64,000 nucleotides of DNA from Antedon mediterranea (lineage: Eukaryota > Echinodermata > Crinoidea > Comatulida > Antedonidae), in assembly GCF_964355755.1 (NCBI RefSeq), contig NC_092678.1:23104365-23168364 (forward strand), read 5' to 3'. Each line of letters begins with the position of its first letter. Within the stretch, counting starts at the first letter, position 1. Under the pieces are notes generated by a model. It had not been told where the DNA came from. It searched no databases and saw only the letters and a program-made list of their open reading frames with translations. The position numbers and the translations under genes are program-made. Of this stretch, positions 25,919-50,110 are shown one piece after another.

Positions 25919-26699
25919 TAACGCAATTAATACTGTAGTCCTTTATTTGGAGCAAGCAGTGACTTACTATTATTAGCTATACTATGTGATCATTCAAATT
26001 TCACATTTCACTGACTTCATTTTGATATAAAATATATAAAAACAGACAAGCAAGACAATATAGGCAAGATCATCAAGAAATGATAAAGATTGTTCTGAGC
26101 AGCAAAGAACAAACAATGTACTGGTATTATTAAATGTTACTGCCATTATGCAGCAGAAAAAAGCCCCAGATAGTTAGCACATTAAACAATATTGAGAGAA
26201 TTATGTTCCCATAAATAATTTTATGTCCAATAAATTTAAATAATCACCATCAATAAATAATTTTATACTTTAAAGGAATGAAAGTCTCGACAAATCCAAT
26301 TCTAATGTTTCATGTGACTACCTGAAACATTTCTTCTAAAAAATCCTGTTTTATATAATGTCTTCCTTTACATCGCAATGACCTACAGTACCAACTAATT
26401 GTTAATTCATTGTGGACATACAGGGATGTGTTTCCTCACTTAATATGCCTAATACTTAACACAATTTTATTGGTTTCCTCTTATAATTTGGTGTTTAAAA
26501 ATCAAACAAATTAATGGATGATTTATATTTTTAATTTCAAATGAACATGGGTACCAGAAGCCTATAGCCTATACACCAGAATAAAATAGAATAAGGAAAA
26601 TGGAGTTGCGCAATCAGAAGATCACAAACATGTTATTTATTTGTTGATGTGTCTATTTCCATACATTATAAATACCCATGTGTCAAAACAAGAAGAATC

Positions 26700-26945
26700 C
26701 CATATGGGCATCATATGCACCCTATGCTTTGAAATATGGGTTATATATGGGCTATGTGGGCCTTCCCATGTGGGACCCATATGGTTCTTGGGTGCAAAAA
26801 TAGTGGAATCCCATATGGGAAACACAATATGATACCCATATGCTTTGAAATATGGGCACTGTATATGGGCTATGTGGGCCTTCCCATGTGGGGCCCATAT
26901 GGCTCTTGGGTGCAAAAATAGTGGAATCCCATATGGGAAACCCAT
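26700..26945. repeat. 118-bp tandem duplication built on CCCATATGGG palindromes
   Basis: GTGCAAAAATAGTGGAATCC recurs with a period of about 118. CCCATATGGG or close variants occur many times from 26698 to 26990, so every strand and frame contains MG and PYG/HMG-like codons. The ORFs in it are by-products. Confidence 0.75.
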
Positions 26946-27488
26946 GGTACCCATCTATGTTTTCATATGGGTCCCATATGGTTCCCATACGGGCTTGCTA
27001 CCTACTAAAAAAAGGTCCTTTATTATTTGCTACAGAAGTTGAACCCGGATAAAAGGTGTCATGGTTCGTTTCTTTCTATTGTTATAAATACTGTAAGTAT
27101 CCTGTTATTGTTATGGGTGTGTTATCCGGTAATTCTGCCATCCCATGGGTATATTTGTATCGATCAATTGTACAGCATCCGTATTCTAATAACCTGTTCA
27201 AAAAACCATCATACCTACACTATACTGTCTGTAGGTATAAACCGGGTTTCAAAAGACATTTTTTGTTTACTCTGTCACTAGAAATTGCACTACATGCTGG
27301 TTTGATTTATTGATTACTGTCACTGTGTCACAATTCAAAATGTTTAATGTACCTTCTACCTAATCTCATTACATAAAAGAAATGGATTTTGTGCAGGTAA
27401 AATATGTTTTATTCCACAGGTCATGCCTTTACACTGTACTACATCATAAGTTGTGAATTAATATAAAAATTAATTGTTCAATCCACAA

Positions 27489-27810
27489 TGTGAGTGAGTG
27501 GCCGAGCGGTTAAGACAGTGGAACCGTAATTACGTAGCCATTAAACATCGGCAGGGGTTCGAGGCTCACTCACTCCATGGTTCTGGTGGTAGAACGAGTC
27601 TTCTCGGATAAGGACTATAAACCGTAGGTCCAGTGTACACATCTAGCTCGTGTGCACTTTAAAGAACCTAGTACATCTTTCGAGACGAGTAGGGGGTTAC
27701 CCCGGTGTATTAGTACATCACAGCCACTGATCACCAACTGGGCCCTCTGGGAGACCAGTCTTTGACTGAAGAGGTTACCCAGTATAAATATAAATATAAA
27801 TTTCAATCAT
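27489..27810 (+). mobile_element. tRNA-derived SINE
   Basis: The head resembles a class II tRNA (Ser/Leu type): A box TGGCCGAGCGGTTAAGA at 27499-27515 and B box GGTTCGAGGCT at 27556-27566, spaced 40 bases apart. The rest does not fold as a plausible tRNA, since there is no matching acceptor stem. A tRNA-unrelated body of about 220 bp follows, ending with (ATAAAT)n at about 27782-27800. Confidence 0.75.
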
Positions 27811-29616
27811 TCAATCCTCCTTGAAAATTAGTAACGCATATCTCAATTACATAGCTAGTTACACATGACTACTGTTTATGCAACACCATTCTGATACAGT
27901 TATTTGCATGCTTAAATGGTATTAAATTGCGCAGTTTATACAGACAAGAGTCAATTCATATGAACAGCTCAGATAAGTTATTGACCTTCGTCTGTGAAAA
28001 GCTACATAATACTATTATTAGCCTGTAAAACAAGAAGAGTGTCAAGTCAATCACTTCAGTTTGCATCATTTGCATGAATGAACACTTTCTTGGCAGGCCG
28101 TGGAGATATAATTTAAATTTACAACTACAACAGACTAGACACACATGTTGGGAATGTTTTTTGCCAAGGGGAGAGAAAAGTGAATGTTTCCTCCACTTTT
28201 GTACTATGTAAAAATCTTGGCTATAAGCCAAGGACACAGTTACTAAAAGCCAAGGGTGCTGATACCTAACATTTTAGAAACATTCTACTATAAACGATTA
28301 GCATGTCAATATAAAATTGCTACCTACAAATTACGTTTAAAGCACATTTTTAATAATATAGAGGGCGCTAGTTATAAATAGAATGATCACATATCAACAG
28401 CTGAAAAGTTTCCACTTGATAACAAATTGTAATATCCACAATAAATTAGACAATGATTAATTTTGAAAACTATTTTAATATTTGAAACAACAATGGTCGA
28501 AAGGTCAAACTATGTGAGCAACGGCTAGGGGTTAAGTTCAAGCCCAATGTCTTTAATGCACTGTATAATAAAAAATAAATAAAATATTGAAATAATGTAG
28601 GTATCTCTCATTATACACTCTTTAAATTGTAAACAAATTCTCCTAAAAACTGAAAACCATAAACTAGTTTTTTCTATTCAGTATTTATTGATATTTGACT
28701 CGGTCAGTTCTAAGTAAAATTTAATTTAATTCATTTCGTCAATTAAAAACATGATAATACAAATAAACATAACAAAACCCATGACAGGAATAAATAAAAG
28801 CAAACTTAATTGCTGTACAAATTTTGTCTGCCGTCACGGGTGACATATAATAGACATCAATTAAAATCATTAAATAGAGTAATTTGAATTCGTAAAAAGA
28901 ATCCATATTTAAAACATTTACAACTCACCCAACTCGGCGATGACAAGTATAATGACACCATGTTCAACTTCATTACAGTACTGTAGATTGGCGGATCCAA
29001 TTAAAACAAATCAGCACTTCATTTTGAATCCCGCCACTGGTGATCCTGGCGGATTAAAGTGCACAAACTCGAATAGGCCTGCAATACATAGTCTACCCAT
29101 CTCGGGCCGGTAGGCCTGGCTGGCTTTTTTCCACAACACAACAAGGCTAGCATACAGTATAAGTACTGAATCCAGGACGATTCAGCCCAGAGACAATTCA
29201 GCCCACTTTTGGTTTGTGATGATTTGCCACACATTTGGTTGGCCCGAAACGTCTCACTTTCCTCTTGTCCAACAAACCAATACATTTTTTAAAGTTTTAA
29301 AGGTGTTTGACCTAGGCCTACCATTTAATAACATATTTTATTGATATTGCCAATGTTGATATAATATATAAAAATAAATAATAATAATAATAATACTAAA
29401 CCAAATGTAATTTTATATGCAATTATTATTATGTTGTTTTCGTGCATATCATTATTTTACAAAACGGCCAACAGAGGGCGTAATTTGTTTACATCGTTGA
29501 CGCGTGGCTAAAACATTATCGTTTTAGGCGCTATATTTTAAAAATATTTTATCCCTAAGTACTGTAGTACTACTCCATAGTCTCTCTGAAAAGAAAGTTT
29601 GGAAAAAAAGCTTATA

Positions 29617-30922
29617 CAGTCAACTCTCCCAATACCGGACTCTCCCAAAACCGGAATTCACGAAAAACCGGACTTTTTTGGAGGGCCCAATTTGTCCCTA
29701 TTCTAAATGTACTGTAATTTATTATGAAAACCGGAATACCCAATTCCGGAATCCGGACAAATTATGAAGTACAAAACACGAAAATTAGCGTCGGAAAACC
29801 GGTCTGACGGTTAAAAAACTCCAAATATTTACGAAAACAACGTAACATCGTCGTCGCTGACTCGGATTCACTACATTCACAATGTACAAAAGCTTTTAAC
29901 CATACCCTCACCATGCATGAAGTGCGCGACGTTTCGCGGTACGATCAAATAATATTGCCATGGAGCGCTACACTGTGATTGACAGGTCAGTTCATTGTTA
30001 ACCCACGAGGCGGCAATTGCTTTGTTGCGTATCGAACTGCGGTGGGCTTTTTCACATCGAAGCGCTATGTCTTAATGTCTATTGTTTTTAGCAGGGAGTT
30101 GTTAACAACTCCCTGTTTTTTAGCATATGAATTGTTTTTTAATAAAGTTAAATTTACATTCCTGTGTCTTTGTTTTGTTTAAATTATTGTTAAATTCACA
30201 ATTGCAATAGGACTTTAAAAAGGAATGTTTCACTAAAAACGAGACTAAAAATGTGCATCATTATAAATTTGGAAATCATTATGGCAAAACGTAAACGGAA
30301 TGAACTTGACTTAACTAGTGTTAATAAACTTTGAAATGTTACCAATTAATTATTGTGTCATTATTGCTTGGCTCGTTTACCTAATCAATTTTCATCATTG
30401 CTATCAAATTACGTCAAAATAAAGGAGCTTAAAAAACATGTGGTCTAGGTGTGGGCGTTTTTATTTGATTATGACACCTCTGCACATGCGCATCAATCAA
30501 AGCCCTTCACCCATGCTGCTGCTGCTAGCTAGCTCACGAAAAACAATAAACAGACCGAAATTATGTTCACCGTACGTACGTACGTAGGCCTTTTTGCCGT
30601 TAAAAACACATTGAGAAACAATAATTTACTATTGTAACATGTTTTATTGGTACAGTAAATAATGTAACTTTTAAAAAAGGTAAATTGAATTACTGTAGCT
30701 TAATATTAATAAAGTAGGCCTAGGCCTATCAGTTTATTTAATTAAAACTAGATTGACACAATCATAGCCTAGCCTAGGCCTTCCCTACGCTAGGAGACCG
30801 TACCGGGCAGCATTCGGTGACAACGTGATGACTTTAAAAATATGTTTTCAGGAAACCGGACTTTCGAAAAACCGGAAAATATATGCCCGCCCAAGGGTGT
30901 CCGGTATTGGGAGAGTTGACTG
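29617..30922. mobile_element. Pogo-like non-autonomous DNA transposon, 1.3 kb
   Basis: The element starts CAGTCAACTCTCCCAATACC and ends with the exact reverse complement, flanked on both sides by TA (29615-29616 and 30923-30924). The termini carry extra ACCGGA motifs. A TA target site and CAGT...ACTG tips fit the Tc1/mariner/pogo group. I see no transposase ORF. A solitary end-like fragment of the same family lies at about 36680-36730. Confidence 0.8.
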
Positions 30923-31713
30923 TATATGCTAATATAAGCAGGCCGAATCGTCTCAGGGTCGAATCATCTCAGTTCAGGGTCGAATCGTCACTCTACCGCT
31001 TTTTTCCCACAACACAAGTAGGCCTAGGCCTAGACATATTTCTTTACTCAAGGACCTTACTCACTGTACGCTGATCCACGTGAACTGATAATACGAATGA
31101 CATAATTATAACATAACTGTTTTTCAGTAGGCTTGGGTTAGCTTAGTTAGGCCTAGGCCAGTAGTAGAAATCCTGGAACGCCGCATGGATGGGGTGTAGA
31201 TTTCCGTCCACATGTGTGTGTTGTAGACCATTCATAACAAACATTTTTATATATAGAGGGCAGTGGGCACCAAACATTTACCTATTATTTTTATCACCCC
31301 CCGGTGTGTGCGTCTACTTAAAATTAACACTAAATATGTTGGTTAATTTAGTATATAAATAAGCCTACATTATCCTTTATTCCTCTTTGCGATATATTAT
31401 TTGAGTTTAAGTTTTGCAAACAATATTTTTTATGCATGGTTCAGTTCTAGAATTAACATATCAATGATAAATAATATTAATATTATTTTGCGGCCCGTCT
31501 GTTTTTTTTTCTTTTAAAATGTTTCATTTCATTTCTTTATTCGAATTCATAAAATAACACAACATAAAAAAAAATACAAAGAATGAATTCAGGGTAACAC
31601 AAAAAAGTAATCAAAGGTCAAACTTATTTCCATTGTGGCCCTTAAGGATAAAAACACCATAAGAATAAACATTTACAATAAACAATAACACATAGTAACA
31701 ATATAAATATAAA

Positions 31714-31862
31714 TTATAATCTTTCAAGCATAACCTCTTTGAGATGTTTCCTGATATTTCTTTTGAATTGATTGATGGTTTCTGAACACTCTATCAATTT
31801 TGGCAGGTGATTCCATGACGTTATTGCCGTGTTAACAAAGGTTGTTTGGGAGTGGTTACCTA
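31714..31862 (-). mobile_element. Reverse transcriptase C-terminal remnant (LINE)
   Basis: On the minus strand the frame reads TTFVNTAITSWNHLPKLIEC, then NQFKRNIRKHLKEVM to a stop at 31714. The WNxLP block followed by a Phe-Lys-rich helix is the standard end of LINE reverse transcriptases. The associated 3' UTR runs on to about 31560 and ends A-rich. Nothing upstream of 31862 matches, so the element is 5'-truncated. Confidence 0.7.
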
Positions 31863-32639
31863 TATATTAAAATTGATTGAGTTGCAAATCTAGTATTGTA
31901 TATAAATTATATTCGTATTACCCGAGATTACTTTTATTATCAACATAGGATCCACCGCTTATAAATATAATTAAATGATTAACTAAAGTTATCCATCTGG
32001 AAAATTAACAATTACTTATTTATTTTGATTTATTTTAAGTTTTTTTTTTTATTATTGATGTTTTGCATTTCATACTACATTCTATTATTTTTACATTTAT
32101 TCTTTTTACATTTAAAAAAATTTATTTTTAAGTTAATAATTGTTTAATTCTTTTGCTGTATTTCACACAACATTTAGTTGTTTAATTTTATTGATTTCTG
32201 TGATGACCATGACCTCATTGACCATGACCTCATTGACGTTTGATTGATAATTGTACTGGTACGGCGTTGCCTCTCAGGGAAACGTAGGAGTGCTGTTAAC
32301 AGACAGATACTTTATACTATCGGGATTTTTGGTAGGTTTATAAGTAAGTAGAATAATTATTGTTGTAGGCTACTTAGTAGAAAGTAGTAAAGTTAAAGGT
32401 TTGTGGTACAATTCGTTTCCTAAAAAAGAAATAAAGTTTCGTCCTACAATACAACCGTTTCTGGAGTGAAAGACTTAGGCCTACTTACGACGTACAACTA
32501 TACTTAATATCTTCACCTCCCTTGTAGAGTACCAAACAGACATAGCGAAATGATTAATACCCGACTTATGTATCATTCATATGCATTTGATTAATTCCAA
32601 ACAGAGAGACACGTTAGTAGGCCTACCCTAGGCCTACCG

Positions 32640-32774
32640 GTGGCACTTTTTCGAAATACCTATGTCACTGATGGGCAAAGTCCATCCGTATTTGAAAGAA
32701 GATTATTGTGTTTAGGCTATGTTCCTTTTCACAACCAAATTGTTGTAAACGTCAATTGTGGACGACCCTCTCTG
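32640..32774 (+). other. Candidate PTER 5' UTR exon (3' edge)
   Basis: A strong donor, CTCTG|GTAAGTAT, lies at 32774/32775, and an acceptor-like TTTCGATTTAG lies just before the PTER ATG exon. Together they suggest a non-coding first exon ending at 32774. The left edge is unknown and set arbitrarily. Confidence 0.35.
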
Positions 32775-33053
32775 GTAAGTATAGTATTAGTGAAATATAC
32801 TGTTATAGTTCTGCATTTTATTGTTTTTATATATATATATTTATATCAAATATGTTTTATTGTAATGTAATTTCAATTGTTGTTCTGTAATTTTTAATGC
32901 AAGCAATGGAATTTCCAGAAATGGATGATATGAGAATAAAGTTTGAATTTTTGTATAATTTTACGATGTCTTTACAATAAAACGTTATGGACCTATGATG
33001 TTTATGAACTCATCACAAACGATTTTTTCTTTCGATTTAGAACTAATTTCATT

Positions 33054-33087
33054 ATGTCAACTAGTCGTGAAGGAAAGATTCAAACAG
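33054..33087 (+). CDS. PTER: PTER coding exon 1
   Basis: Encodes [11 protein letters not shown] and the first base of the Val codon. The donor is ACAG|GTAACT. KIQTVLGP across the junction matches the family N-terminus. Confidence 0.9.
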
Positions 33088-36000
33088 GTAACTTAGATAA
33101 AGTTCATCCCAATTTGTTATCACGTTGGCGCCTACCTATTTCCGAGCTTGATTCTCACTAGAACGTAACGCAAGAAGGACGTAAACGCAACGCAAGCGTT
33201 TTAACCAATGACAAGCGAAGTTATAGACAGTTAGCAATCACAAGCGAATAAGCCATCGCTTGTGATTGGTCAATTCACTTGCGTTGCGTTACGTCCTTGT
33301 GTTGCGTCGCTAGTGGGAACCACGCTTAACAATTGTCGCACAGCTGAAGCTAGGTTCCCACTTACGCAACGCAAGGACGTAAGCCCCAACCGAATCGAAT
33401 TGACCAATCACGAGGAACGGTTCGAATAATACATCACTTGGATTGGTCAATTGGATTGCGTTGCGGCTTACGTCCTTGCGTTGCGTTCTAGTGAGAACCA
33501 AGCTCTATACATATCGCGATTTAGAAATAATATTATTATATAAAATTAACTTTGCGTACTAGCCTACGTCATGGGTGGATTCAAGGAAGGCCCATCCACG
33601 CAAAAGAATTATCGTCAGGTAAATTCATACGTAATTTTCCTATTTTTAAAATGTTACTTCCAATGAATTTAGATTATTTTTCTTTATTATTGTTCTTTTT
33701 TTTCAGTATTGGGTCCAATCAAACCATCTATGATTGGTCGAACCTTAACCCATGAACATTTATACATGGACTATTCGACGTACATCCAGAAACCACGTGA
33801 CGAGGACAAACAAATGATAAACGCTGCAATCAACATGGAAAATCTTAACTATATTCGCAATTATCCGTAGGTTTCCAAATTGTCTAGTTCGTCCATGTGA
33901 ACGGGCCCTTGTTCCCCCTTATAGGATGACACAATACAAGGTGTTTGGTCACATTAATTGCGTTACGCGCGTCCTTTTTAAGCGTGGTTCCCACTAGCGA
34001 CGCAACGCAAGGACGTAACGCAACGCAAGTGAATTGACCAATCACAAACGATGGCTTATTCGCTTGTGATTGCTAACTGTCTATAACTTCGCTTGTCATT
34101 GGTTAAAAGGCTTGCGTTGCGTTTACGTCCTTGCGTTACGTTTATGTCCTTGTGTTACGTTCTAGTGGGAACCAAGCTTAACTGTCTATAACTTCGCTTG
34201 TCATTGGTTAAAAAGCTTGCGTTGCGTTTACGTACTTGCCTTACGTTCTAGTGGGAACCAAGCTTAAAGGGTCGTTCCCACACTAAAGACGCAACGCAAC
34301 GTAAAATACATAACCACCATATTTAAACTATTGCGCACGGTTTGATTGACTTTGGGCGCATGCTTTCACAACAGTGTTTTATAGTATGAAGTGATACATT
34401 TTGAACTCAATTATTTAACATTTAAACAAACAGGTATTGTGTTAAAACAAATGTGGACATTCGTGACGAGAGTGACGCGATCGTCGAGGAGTTAAAACTG
34501 TTTAAGAGTAAAGGTGGCACGTGCATTGCTGACGTTACACTGGTAGATATTGGTCGAGATATCAAAGTATTAGCGAGTTATTCTCAGAAAACGGGAGTTC
34601 ACATCGTCGCTGGAACAGGTATTATTATTAATTTACTATTAAGACCTGTCTGTCTAGCTCTAAGTCTAAACGTTATTTATAATTAATACCTGCCTAGCTC
34701 GAAGTCTAAACGTTATTTACAACTTGATGCGCAGTTCGTGGTATTAAACTAAGATTTAGAGATGTATTGTCCCCTAAAAAACATGAACAATTTAAAAAAT
34801 TTGAATAGGTTATTTTTAAGTTAATCACTTCTGTAGAAAAAAAAACTGGAAAAAAAATGCTTTCACTTATAAAAAATAAAAAAAATTACAAAATAAATTG
34901 TCATATTCAACCATTTGGCTACCAGCTAATATGACTATTTTTCCTCTAAATTACAGTTTTTTTCAGGTAAATCAATGTTTTTTTCGATCCAATTTTTGGT
35001 CAAGGTGGATAACCATTATGTGACATTAAAATGGCATATTATGGCAACAACAACAATTTAAATTTTTTCAGGGGACTATACATCTTTAAATGAAGATTTA
35101 AGAATATAGTCTTATCTTAATCATCAGTAGCCCAGAGTTTTCAGTCTAAGTATAAACATACCATTATATAGTAATGATCTTCGTTACAGGCTACTATCTC
35201 GCTCCGTCCATGCCGGATAAGCTCAACACTATGACCGAAGAACAGATCCTCACAGAAATGAGAAGAGATCTGCTAGAAGGCGCTGATGGGTCAGAGTTCA
35301 AGAGTGGCGTCATTGGAGAAATCGGTTGTTCCTGGCCAATCCATGGTACGTAACGTCTTCCTTGTGAAAAGCTATCACCACACAAGTTAACGGTATTGAA
35401 CTCTTTTTTCTGATGTTTCTTCTCCTTCGCCAACAAAAACAACTTTTGATCGTAAAACCATGTATATTTACAGCAAATGAACTGAAGGTTCTACGGTCAG
35501 CAGGAATTGGACAATCGGAACTCTGTTGTCCAGTCAGCATTCATCCTGGCAGAAACATAAGTGACCCTCTGTTGGCTCCCACAGAAAACCTGAGGGTACT
35601 CCAAGAGGCTGGTGGCGTCGCTAGTCATACAGTCATGTCACATGTAGACCGTACGTATATCGTATAAATTATAGCCTAGTCTACATAACTCTACTGTTTG
35701 GAGAGGGTTGTGCTTAAAGCTTGGTTCCCACTTGCAACGCAACGTAACATAACCTACGCAACGTAAGAAAATGCTGTTCCAATAATTGTGTTTTCCCCCG
35801 CCTACGTGAAATCAAACCTGAGTCGTCGGTTCCCATTTGTGATTACGCAATACATCATTTTGCGTCGATACGTCGCTGCATTCTGTTGCGTTCTAGTGGG
35901 AACCACGCTTTATAGACATGTCACATGACATACTGCATTGCAAAGGAATAATTAGGTGATCCGCAATGCAACATATTGTGTTTATAACTGATAATACGCA

Positions 36001-36579
36001 CCATTTCTTCAAACAGGTTGTTGTTTAACAATTGAAGCTGCGTTAGAATTTGCCAAGCTTGGGTGTTATTTAGAATATGACTTCTTCGGATTTGAGTGCT
36101 CTTACAATAAAATAGTTCCCGAATTAGACTACATTTCAGACGCCCAGCGCATCGATATCATTAAAGGTTTGGTGGATGAAGGATATGCAGATCAAGTAGT
36201 CATTTCTCATGACATACATGCAAAACATCAGTTGGTAAGCCACCTGGAATTTTTAAATTTAGGTACATCTATGACACATGTGCCATTTATCCTAATGTTT
36301 AACTTTTGGAGGATTTCAGTGATCATAAATGTAGATAATGTAGAGTATATCAAAATATTTCATTAATAACAAAAAATGTATTTTTTTTTTAATCTAAGGA
36401 ATAATTTTTCCAATGTATAAAGAATTTTATCTCTTTTATTCCAGCTAAAATATGGTGGGCATGGTTATTCTCATATACTTGAAAACGTTGTGCCAAAAAT
36501 GTTGGTGAAAGGAATATCTCAGGAGGACATTGATAAAATACTAATACATAATCCAAGACGGTGGCTAACATGGTATTAA
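33054..36579 (+). CDS. PTER: Phosphotriesterase-related protein, complete, 7 coding exons
   Basis: PTER belongs to the binuclear-metal amidohydrolase (phosphotriesterase) superfamily; work on the vertebrate enzyme assigns it N-acetyltaurine hydrolysis. I joined 33054-33087, 33707-33866, 34434-34618, 35190-35345, 35474-35650, 36017-36234 and 36445-36579. All introns are GT-AG and in phase, giving 354 aa (about 349 in human). Metal ligands of the family are visible: H27 and H29 in THEHL, E170 in GEIGCSW, H202 in SIHPGR, H235 in MSHVDR and D303 in SHDIH. The C-terminus [10 protein letters not shown] to WLTWY is also typical. The ATG exon follows an acceptor-like TTTCGATTTAG, so a 5' UTR exon probably lies upstream. 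AATAAA lies at 36983-36988. Four of six introns contain MITEs. Confidence 0.96.
33144..33329. mobile_element. MITE family 2 copy (PTER intron 1, first)
   Basis: The inverted ends are GCTTGATTCTCACTAGAACG and GTCGCTAGTGGGAACCACGC. The interior has ACCAATGACAAGCG and its near-mirror, TTGTGATTGGTCAATTCAC. No ORF. Confidence 0.8.
33347..33505. mobile_element. MITE family 2 copy (PTER intron 1, second)
   Basis: Inverted ends AGCTAGGTTCCCACTTACGC and TTCTAGTGAGAACCAAGCT. The interior has GACCAATCACGAGG and TTGGATTGGTCAATTGG. Confidence 0.8.
33707..33866 (+). CDS. PTER: PTER coding exon 2 (HxH metal site)
   Basis: Encodes residues 12-65, with [12 protein letters not shown] supplying metal ligands H27 and H29. 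The acceptor is TTTTTTTCAG and the donor CC|GTAGGT; it ends in phase 2. Confidence 0.95.
33979..34266. mobile_element. MITE family 2 copy with duplicated right half (PTER intron 2)
   Basis: The full copy is about 33979-34180, from TTAAGCGTGGTTCCCACTAG to CTAGTGGGAACCAAGCTTA. Its right half, starting at AACTGTCTATAACTTCGCTT, is then repeated to 34266, so the array looks like a tandem partial duplication after insertion. Confidence 0.8.
34434..34618 (+). CDS. PTER: PTER coding exon 3
   Basis: Encodes residues 65-126 ([18 protein letters not shown] and [13 protein letters not shown]), a TIM-barrel strand segment. The acceptor is AAACAG and the donor ACAG|GTATTA. Confidence 0.95.
34755..35089. 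mobile_element. MITE family 3 copy (PTER intron 3)
   Basis: About 335 bp with inverted ends AGAGATGTATTGTCCCCTAA and TTCAGGGGACTATACATCTT. The same interior landmarks (GTGACATTAAAATGGCATAT and ACCATTATG/ACTATTATG) occur in the copy at 37623-37918. Confidence 0.8.
35190..35345 (+). CDS. PTER: PTER coding exon 4 (bridging Glu)
   Basis: Encodes residues 127-178, with [11 protein letters not shown]170 is at the position that bridges the two metals in this family. The donor is CATG|GTACGT. Confidence 0.95.
35474..35650 (+). CDS. PTER: PTER coding exon 5 (His ligands)
   Basis: Encodes residues 179-237, with SIHPGR (H202) and TVMSHVD (H235). The acceptor is TTACAG and the donor GACC|GTACGT. Confidence 0.95.
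35715..35911. mobile_element. MITE family 2 copy (PTER intron 5)
   Basis: Inverted ends AAAGCTTGGTTCCCACTTGC and TTCTAGTGGGAACCACGCTT. The interior resembles the copy at 13214 rather than those in PTER introns 1 and 2, so it belongs to a subfamily. Confidence 0.8.
36017..36234 (+). CDS. PTER: PTER coding exon 6 (Asp ligand)
   Basis: Encodes residues 238-310, with [11 protein letters not shown] and [11 protein letters not shown]303 is the final metal ligand. The donor is TTG|GTAAGC, phase 0. Confidence 0.95.
36445..36579 (+). CDS. PTER: PTER coding exon 7 and stop
   Basis: Encodes residues 311-354 ([20 protein letters not shown] and NPRRWLTWY) and the TAA stop. The acceptor is TATTCCAG. Confidence 0.95.
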   Translation, partial: LKYGGHGYSHILENVVPKMLVKGISQEDIDKILIHNPRRWLTWY

Positions 36580-36669
36580 AGATGAAATCACAAATTAGCA
36601 TTAAAACCAAATATGGTAGCAATGTCAAAGTTCAGATCACAAATTAGCATTACAATTAAATATTAATAC

Positions 36670-36735
36670 CAGACTCTCTGAAAACCAGAAACTCTCTCAA
36701 TACAGTACCGGTATTGGGAGAGTTGACAGTATTAG
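36670..36735. mobile_element. Fragment of the pogo-like family
   Basis: Contains GAAAACCAGAAACTCTCTCA and CCGGTATTGGGAGAGTTGAC, the two ends of the 29617-30922 family brought together. It is probably an internally deleted remnant in the PTER-QARS1 intergenic space. Confidence 0.55.
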
Positions 36736-37302
36736 CAATGTCAAAGTTCAGATGAAAGTTTCTCTAAACGACATTGGTCTCTGAAAAGACAAGAAATCTT
36801 GAAGACAATTTTTAAACAGCAGTTTCAAAATGTATTTATTCAACCTTGATTTTAATTGTTTTAAATCTTATAGCAAAATTATTCTTCGGGTAGGTATATT
36901 AATATCATTTTAAATACTAACAAAAATATCTATTAATTTCATATGACTATATTTAGTATCATTTAAAACTTGTATATAAAGTAATAAAGGAGCCAAAAGC
37001 TTTTGGAATACAATAGAAAAACAATTTTAAATGTCTTTTTTCCAATGCCAGTGATGTAGTTTGAACGATTTGCCAAATACATCCAAATCAAATAAAAAAA
37101 ACAAAACCAAATGACAATTAATCATGTATTCCTAGCAGTCTATAATAATCACCCCAAAATGTGTTATTTTACGGAAGACTCTTTTAAGGAGGGACCAATT
37201 ATCATTTATAATCAGGTGGTGTAAAATAAATAAATCTAATGCATTATTCCAACTTAAACAATTAGCGTTCGGATGTACTCACAAATAGTTGGAATTTATT
37301 AA

Positions 37303-49801
<12,499 letters not shown>

Positions 49802-49941
49802 CTTGTTAACAAAATCGGATATTCCTAGCCTATTTTTTTTTTAGCATGTGGAATAGTTATTTTGAATAGCGTCCTCTATTATTACATAAAGTTGACTTAG
49901 CCTTCTTCATAAAAAAATGAGTTTAACTCCGAACATGACGA

Positions 49942-50110
49942 CGACCTGAACACGATGTTCGGGTCATACACTCTGTCAGTGTTAGTGAAATATATTATAT
50001 AAATTTGACTCTTAATTTTATTAGGTGTTCCATATAAATGACCTGAAAACGATAGTCGGATCATAAACGGGGTGCTCTGTGTTCTGTTAGTGTCATATAT
50101 TTTTTTTTTT
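49942..50110. repeat. Direct duplication upstream of QARS1
   Basis: GACCTGAACACGATGTTCGG at 49942 and GACCTGAAAACGATAGTCGG at about 50039 begin two similar 98-bp segments, each with a TCTGT.AGTGT element. They lie 140-310 bases upstream of the QARS1 ATG, in the region where its promoter should be. Confidence 0.5.

Noticed and set aside
26637-27052. Several overlapping ORFs of 60-105 codons on both strands
   Set aside because: They are read through the CCCATATGGG repeat and repeat the same MG/PYG words in every frame.
27490-27575. Functional tRNA gene
   Set aside because: A and B boxes are present, but I see no acceptor stem pairing, and a non-tRNA body and tail follow as in a SINE.
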